Shown piece by piece: positions 59,427-64,000 of a stretch of DNA of 64,000 bases. Position 1 is the first letter of the stretch, and every line of letters starts with the position of its first letter. The notes below the pieces were generated by a model, which saw nothing but the letters and a program-made list of their open reading frames with translations, did not search any database and was not told the DNA's origin. Position numbers and translations under genes: made by a program. Source of the stretch: Variovorax sp. PBL-H6 (GTDB taxonomy: Bacteria; Pseudomonadota; Gammaproteobacteria; Burkholderiales; Burkholderiaceae_C); contig NZ_LR594659.1 in assembly GCF_901827155.1 (NCBI RefSeq), positions 4,030,001 to 4,094,000 on the forward strand, given 5' to 3'.

Positions 59427-60272
59427 ATGACAGCTCAATTGATCGACGGCAATGCGCTGGCGGCCCGCACCCGGGCCGATGTTTCGCGCCGTGTGCAAGC
59501 GCTCAAGGCGCGGGGCGTCACCCCGGGGCTTGCGGTGATCCTGGTGGGCGAGGACCCGGCCAGCCAGGTCTACGTGCGCCACAAGGTCAAGGATAGCGAG
59601 GAAGCGGGCCTGCATTCGGTGCTGGAGCGTCATCCGGCCACGCTGTCCGAAGCCGACCTGCTCGCGCGTATCGATGCGCTCAACAAGGACCCGGCCATCC
59701 ACGGCATCCTGGTGCAATTGCCGCTGCCCAGGCACATCGACGCGGCCCGCGTCATCGAATCGATCTCCCCCGCCAAGGACGTGGACGGCTTCCACGTCGC
59801 CAGCGCCGGAGCGCTGGTGACTGGCCAGCCGGGCTTCTGGCCCTGCACGCCCTACGGCTGCATGAAGATGCTGGAATCCATCGGCTACGAGCTGCGGGGC
59901 AAGCACGCGGTGGTGATCGGCCGCAGCAACATCGTGGGCAAGCCGATGGCGCTGATGCTGCTGGCCAAGAGCGCCACCGTCACCATCTGCCACAGCGCCA
60001 CGCCAGACCTCGGTGCCTTCACGCGGCAGGCGGATGTGGTGGTCGCAGCGGTCGGCAAGCGCAATGTGCTCACGGCGGACATGGTCAAACCAGGCGCTGT
60101 GATCATCGACGTGGGCATGAACCGCAACGACGAAGGCAAACTCTGCGGCGACGTCGACTTCGCGGCCGTGCGCGAAGTGGCGGGCTGGATCACGCCGGTG
60201 CCGGGCGGCGTCGGCCCGATGACCCGCGCGATGCTGCTCGTCAACACGCTCGAAGCAGCCGAGCGCACTTGA
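59427..60272 (+). CDS. folD: Bifunctional methylene-THF dehydrogenase/cyclohydrolase
   Basis: FolD interconverts 5,10-methylene-, methenyl- and 10-formyl-tetrahydrofolate with NADP+. It has 281 residues. The folate-site segment is [13 protein letters not shown] with the catalytic Lys. [17 protein letters not shown], the NADP loop [16 protein letters not shown] and [14 protein letters not shown] follow. The start is ATG 59427, preceded by GGAG. It is 76 bp downstream of the response regulator and ahead of prlC. Confidence 0.97.
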   Translation: MTAQLIDGNALAARTRADVSRRVQALKARGVTPGLAVILVGEDPASQVYVRHKVKDSEEAGLHSVLERHPATLSEADLLARIDALNKDPAIHGILVQLPLPRHIDAARVIESISPAKDVDGFHVASAGALVTGQPGFWPCTPYGCMKMLESIGYELRGKHAVVIGRSNIVGKPMALMLLAKSATVTICHSATPDLGAFTRQADVVVAAVGKRNVLTADMVKPGAVIIDVGMNRNDEGKLCGDVDFAAVREVAGWITPVPGGVGPMTRAMLLVNTLEAAERT

Positions 60273-60306
60273 ACTCTCTCGAACCGACCGCCACCTGCTT
60301 CAGACC

Positions 60307-62367
60307 ATGACCAATCCGCTCCTCGACTTTCAGGATCTCCCGTTGTTCGATCAGATCAGGCCGAAGCATGTCGCCCCCGCAGTAGATGTGCTGCTGGCCG
60401 ACGCCGAGGCCGCCCTGCAAACGGTCACGGCGCCCGAGTTCCCGTCCGACTGGAACGCGATCGCGAAGGTGCTGGATGTCGCTTCGGAACGCTTCAGCCG
60501 CGCCTGGGGCGCCGTGGGGCATCTCAACGCCGTCGCCGATACGGCCGAGCTGCGGGTCGCCTACAACGAGGCCATGCCCCGCGTCACAGCCTTCTGGACG
60601 CGCCTGGGCTCGGATGAGCGGCTCTACGCCAAGTACAAGGCCATCGACCCGACGACGCTGAATGCGGAGCAGCGCCAGGCGCATCGCAACGCGGTGCGCA
60701 ACTTCGTGCTTGGTGGCGCCGAGCTGCAAGGAGAGGCCAGGAAGCGCTTCGCCGAGATCCAGGAACGCCAGGCCGAGCTGAGCCAGAAGTTCAGCGAGAA
60801 CGCGCTGGACGCCACAGATGCCTTTGCCTATTACGCAAAGCTCGGAGAGCTCGACGGACTGCCCGAGGATGTGATCAGCGCCGCGCGCACGGCGGCGGAA
60901 GCCGAAGGCAAGGAGGGCTACAAGCTGACGCTGAAGATGCCCTCGTATCTGCCGGTCATGCAGTTCGCCAAGAGCAGTGCACTTCGCGAGAAGCTGTACC
61001 GCGCCTACGTCACGCGGGCGAGCGAGTTCGGCGATCCGGCGCTCGACAACACCGGGCTGATTCGCGAGATCCTCGCGCTGCGCCAGGAGGAGGCAAAGCT
61101 CCTGGGCTACCCGAATTTCGGCGAGCTCTCGATCGTGCCGAAGATGGCCGAGTCGGCCGATCAGGTCATCAAGTTCCTGCGCGACCTCGCAACCAAGGCC
61201 CGGCCTTTCGGCGAGCGCGACCTGGCCGACCTGCGGGTCTTCGCCTCGCAGCAGCTGTCCATCGACGATCCGCAGCCTTGGGACTGGAGCTACATCGGCG
61301 AGAAGCTCAAGGAAGCGCGCTACGCCTTCAGCGAACAAGAGGTCAAGCAGTATTTCCCGGCACCGAAGGTGATGGCTGGCTTGTTCAAGATCGTCGAAAC
61401 CTTGTTCGAGGTCTCGATCCGCCGCGACAGCGCGCCGGTGTGGCATCGCAGCGTCGAGTTCTACCGCATCGAGCGTCAAACCTCGGAAGGTCCGCAGATC
61501 GTCGGCCAGTTCTACCTCGATCCGTCCGCCCGCGCCGCCAAGCGCGGCGGCGCCTGGATGGACGACGTGCGTGCCCGCTGGCTGCGCCCCGACACCGGAT
61601 CGCTGCAGACGCCGGTGGCGCAGCTGGTCTGCAACTTCGCCGAAGGCGTCGACGGCAAGCCGCCGCTGCTCACGCACGACGACGTGACCACGCTGTTCCA
61701 CGAGTTCGGCCACGGGCTGCACCACATGCTCACGCAGGTGAACGAGCGCGACGTTTCCGGCATCAGCGGCGTGGAATGGGATGCCGTGGAACTCCCCAGC
61801 CAGTTCATGGAGAACTTCTGCTGGGAGTGGGAGGTGCTCGCGCACATGACCGCGCACGTCGACACCGGCGAGCCGCTGCCGCGCACGCTGTTCGACAAGA
61901 TGATCGCGGCCAAGAACTTCCAGAGCGGGCTGCAGACGCTGCGACAGATCGAGTTCTCGCTGTTCGACATGCTGCTGCACACCGAGTACGACGCGGCCAC
62001 CGCGAAGCCGGGCGACGTGATGGCACTGCTCGCCAAGGTGCGCGCCGAGGTCGCGGTGATGCCATCGCCGCCCTTCAGCCGCACGCCAAACACCTTCAGC
62101 CACATCTTCTCGGGCGGCTATGCGGCAGGCTACTACAGCTACAAATGGGCCGAGGTGCTGAGCGCCGACGCCTATGCGGCCTTCGAGGAAACCGCTGGCG
62201 CCAATGGCGAGCCGAGCATCGAGACCGGCCGTCGCTACCGCAAGGCGATCCTCGAGGCTGGAGGCAGCCGCACCGCGATGGAGTCTTTCAAGGCCTTCCG
62301 CGGCCGCGAGCCGCAGCTCGACGCGCTGCTGCGCCACCAGGGGATGACCGTGGCCCAGCCGGCCTGA
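60307..62367 (+). CDS. prlC: Oligopeptidase A (M3 zinc metallopeptidase)
   Basis: A cytosolic M3 peptidase degrading short peptides, including cleaved signal peptides. It has 686 residues. The zinc motif HEFGH begins at His465 within TLFHEFGHGLHHML, and the third zinc ligand follows in SGVEWDAVELPSQFMENF. A C-terminal substrate loop is FSHIFSGGYAAGYYSYKWAE. It starts 34 bp after folD. Confidence 0.95.
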   Translation: MTNPLLDFQDLPLFDQIRPKHVAPAVDVLLADAEAALQTVTAPEFPSDWNAIAKVLDVASERFSRAWGAVGHLNAVADTAELRVAYNEAMPRVTAFWTRLGSDERLYAKYKAIDPTTLNAEQRQAHRNAVRNFVLGGAELQGEARKRFAEIQERQAELSQKFSENALDATDAFAYYAKLGELDGLPEDVISAARTAAEAEGKEGYKLTLKMPSYLPVMQFAKSSALREKLYRAYVTRASEFGDPALDNTGLIREILALRQEEAKLLGYPNFGELSIVPKMAESADQVIKFLRDLATKARPFGERDLADLRVFASQQLSIDDPQPWDWSYIGEKLKEARYAFSEQEVKQYFPAPKVMAGLFKIVETLFEVSIRRDSAPVWHRSVEFYRIERQTSEGPQIVGQFYLDPSARAAKRGGAWMDDVRARWLRPDTGSLQTPVAQLVCNFAEGVDGKPPLLTHDDVTTLFHEFGHGLHHMLTQVNERDVSGISGVEWDAVELPSQFMENFCWEWEVLAHMTAHVDTGEPLPRTLFDKMIAAKNFQSGLQTLRQIEFSLFDMLLHTEYDAATAKPGDVMALLAKVRAEVAVMPSPPFSRTPNTFSHIFSGGYAAGYYSYKWAEVLSADAYAAFEETAGANGEPSIETGRRYRKAILEAGGSRTAMESFKAFRGREPQLDALLRHQGMTVAQPA

Positions 62368-62433
62368 TCTGGCGGTCTGCCCACCCGCCCTGAGATACTC
62401 CGCGACGTTGGATCACGAAAGCCAAAGCCACCC

Positions 62434-63084
62434 ATGATGCTTCACCCACGTCTCGCGAGCTCCGCGCTCTTGTTGCTGCTCGCCGCTGGCACTGCGCTGG
62501 CGCAGCCGGTCTATCGCCATGTCGACAAGAACGGCAAGGTCACCTTCTCCGATCAGCCGCCGGCGGCCGATGCCCAGCCCGCCGCGCCGCGCGGCGCCAG
62601 CGCCGGCGGTGCCGGGCCGGCTCTCCCCTACGAGCTGCGGCAGGTGGCGCAGCGCTACCCCGTCACGATCTACACCAGCGAGGAATGCAACCCCTGCGGC
62701 GCAGGACGCTCGCTGCTGGTGACGCGCGGCATTCCTTTCGAGGAACGCACCGTCAGGACGAACGAGGACATCGAAGCGCTGCAGCGCCTCAGCGGCCAGG
62801 TTTCGCTGCCGCTCCTCACCATCGGCTCGCAGCAGCTCAAGGGCTTCTCGGATGCCCAGTGGTCGCAATTTCTCGACGCGGCCGGCTATCCAAAGAGCGC
62901 CCAGCTGCCGGCGGGCTACCGCAATCCGCCCGCACAGCCGCTGGTGGCCCTGCAGGCGGCGCCCGCTGCACCTGCCGCCGCCGCCGTACCCAGCCCGGCG
63001 CCGGCGCCGGCGCCGGCACCGGCGCCTGCGCCGGCCGCCGCAAGCGCCCCGACGCCGAGCAACCCGGCGGGCATCAAGTTCTGA
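62434..63084 (+). CDS. Exported DUF4124-glutaredoxin protein
   Basis: A 216-residue periplasmic protein. The signal peptide (ALLLLLAAGTALA) is followed by a DUF4124 segment (VYRHVDKNGKVTFSDQPP) and a glutaredoxin-like domain with CNPC in TIYTSEECNPCGAG and LPLLTIGSQQLKGF. The tail is Pro/Ala-rich (PAPAPAPAPAPA). A disulfide-related role is suggested by CxxC, but no substrate is known. It is convergent with rpiA at 16 bp. Confidence 0.87.
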   Translation: MMLHPRLASSALLLLLAAGTALAQPVYRHVDKNGKVTFSDQPPAADAQPAAPRGASAGGAGPALPYELRQVAQRYPVTIYTSEECNPCGAGRSLLVTRGIPFEERTVRTNEDIEALQRLSGQVSLPLLTIGSQQLKGFSDAQWSQFLDAAGYPKSAQLPAGYRNPPAQPLVALQAAPAAPAAAAVPSPAPAPAPAPAPAPAAASAPTPSNPAGIKF

Positions 63085-63100
63085 TTTCCAGCCGCCGGGC

Positions 63101-63802
63101 TCAGTCGAAGCGCAGCGTCTGCACGCCGGACGCCGTGCCCAGGAGGCAGATGTTGGCGCGCTGGTGCGCGAAAACGCCGACGGTCACGACGCCGGGCCAT
63201 TGATTCACTTCCGACTCGAAGCCCAGTGGATCGGTGATCCGCAGCCCCGTCACGTCGATGATGTGCTGGCCGTTGTCGGTGACCAGGGCCACGCCGTCCT
63301 TCTCGCGCACCTGGGCCACCCCGCCAAGGCGTGCGAACTGGCGGATCACGCGCCGTGCCGCCATCGGGATCACCTCCACGGGCAGCGGGAAGGCGCCAAG
63401 GGTGTTCACGCGTTTGGAGGCGTCGGCGATGCAGATGAAGCGCCGGGACTGTGCCGCAACGATCTTCTCGCGCGTCAGCGCCGCGCCGCCGCCCTTGATC
63501 ATGTAGCCGCGCCCATCGATCTCGTCGGCGCCGTCGATGTAGACGGCGAGCTCCTCGACCTCGTTGCTGTCGAATACCGGGATGCCCAGCGCCCGCAGGC
63601 GCTCGGTCGATGCCACCGAGCTGGACACCGCACCGCGGATGTCGTCCTTGATGGTGGCCAGCGCGTCGATGAACTTGTTCACCGTCGACCCGGTCCCGAC
63701 GCCGACGATGTCTCCTCGCCCTACATGGGCGAGTGCGGCGCGGCCGACCTGCGCCTTCTGCTCATCCTGGGACGGCGCCGGAGCGGAAGCGGGGGAATTC
63801 AT
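63101..63802 (-). CDS. rpiA: Ribose-5-phosphate isomerase A
   Basis: Interconverts ribose-5-phosphate and ribulose-5-phosphate in the pentose phosphate pathway. It has 233 residues. Motifs are [51 protein letters not shown] and the active-site Glu-Lys in TREKIVAA. The start is [15 protein letters not shown] at 63802. The sequence is complete and runs divergently from pyrD, 40 bp apart. Confidence 0.96.
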   Translation of the reverse strand: MNSPASAPAPSQDEQKAQVGRAALAHVGRGDIVGVGTGSTVNKFIDALATIKDDIRGAVSSSVASTERLRALGIPVFDSNEVEELAVYIDGADEIDGRGYMIKGGGAALTREKIVAAQSRRFICIADASKRVNTLGAFPLPVEVIPMAARRVIRQFARLGGVAQVREKDGVALVTDNGQHIIDVTGLRITDPLGFESEVNQWPGVVTVGVFAHQRANICLLGTASGVQTLRFD

Positions 63803-63842
63803 CGGGGACAATCCTTGGGCTGACGAAGCCCGCAATTATCCG

Positions 63843-64000
63843 ATGTCCCTGCTGCTGCCCTCCTCGCTTTACACGCTCGCCCGACCTTTCCTCTTCGGTT
63901 TCGACCCTGAGCACGCCCACGAGCTGACACTCGATGCGCTGGCGCGCACCCAGAATACACCGCTCGCCTGTGCCTACGCCGCTCCGCGGGTGGACGACCG
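63843..64000 (+). CDS. pyrD: Dihydroorotate dehydrogenase (quinone), N-terminus only
   Basis: Only the first 52 codons are in the window. They read [20 protein letters not shown], then [17 protein letters not shown], the membrane-associating N-terminus of class 2 PyrD (compare the DPERAHEFT of E. coli). The enzyme oxidises dihydroorotate for pyrimidine synthesis with quinone as acceptor. The catalytic domain lies beyond the window end. Confidence 0.85.
   Translation, partial: MSLLLPSSLYTLARPFLFGFDPEHAHELTLDALARTQNTPLACAYAAPRVDD

Noticed and set aside
63001..63050. GCC/GGC-rich tract as a CRISPR or regulatory repeat
   Set aside because: It encodes the Pro/Ala tail of the glutaredoxin-like protein; simple coding low complexity.

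Overview
The window is high-GC, densely packed bacterial chromosome of the betaproteobacterial order Burkholderiales. It most resembles Comamonadaceae (Variovorax/Acidovorax relatives). The evidence is the gene order ndk-rlmN-pilW-rodZ-ispG-hisS-yfgM-bamB-der-hfq-hflX-hflK-hflC-hisZ-purA, the protein sequences themselves, and the use of HisZ. No rRNA, tRNA, insertion sequence, phage gene or CRISPR array was seen, so this is mostly core genome. The species assignment is inference.

Positions 1-21.4 kb, all minus strand. Reading in the direction of transcription: rluD, scpB-rluB (chromosome segregation and pseudouridylation), ndk, rlmN, pilW, rodZ, ispG, hisS, yfgM, bamB, der, hfq, hflX, hflK, hflC, a small DUF2065 membrane protein, hisZ, purA, a purine-type phosphoribosyltransferase and a truncated metC. 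Most junctions are short gaps or ATGA overlaps. An intrinsic terminator sits between hfq and hflX.

Positions 21.4-35.7 kb. bamD is divergent from rluD and has a perfect -10 box. It is followed by a bidirectional terminator, dinG with a DUF465 protein, a PP2C phosphatase, a coiled-coil exported protein, zapE, the 2-oxoglutarate dehydrogenase genes (odhA-odhB-lpd), prpE and an OsmC-like protein.

Positions 35.7-49.6 kb hold the accessory-looking part. There is a NorR/flavohaemoglobin nitric-oxide detoxification pair with a sigma-54 promoter and three NorR-like sites. Next come an alpha/beta hydrolase and a four-gene operon, DUF3348 / DUF802 / OmpA-MotB-like / DUF2894. The middle two proteins of that operon look like a MotA-MotB or ZorA-ZorB type ion-driven stator with a long coiled-coil tail. 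A degenerate retropepsin-like protein, an isocitrate/isopropylmalate-type dehydrogenase, DAHP synthase, an isochorismatase-like hydrolase, a sugar dehydrogenase and an NlpC/P60 peptidase follow.

Positions 49.6-64 kb hold the pyruvate dehydrogenase complex (aceE-aceF-lpd, the E3 carrying its own lipoyl domain). Divergent from it is a sensor kinase/FixJ-type regulator pair, with a perfect 23-bp palindrome between the two transcription units. The window ends with folD, oligopeptidase A, a DUF4124-glutaredoxin protein, rpiA and the start of pyrD.

The four-gene stator-like operon is the best candidate for an undescribed system. The NorR-hmp control region is the clearest regulatory circuit. No gene-free stretch exceeds 300 bases.
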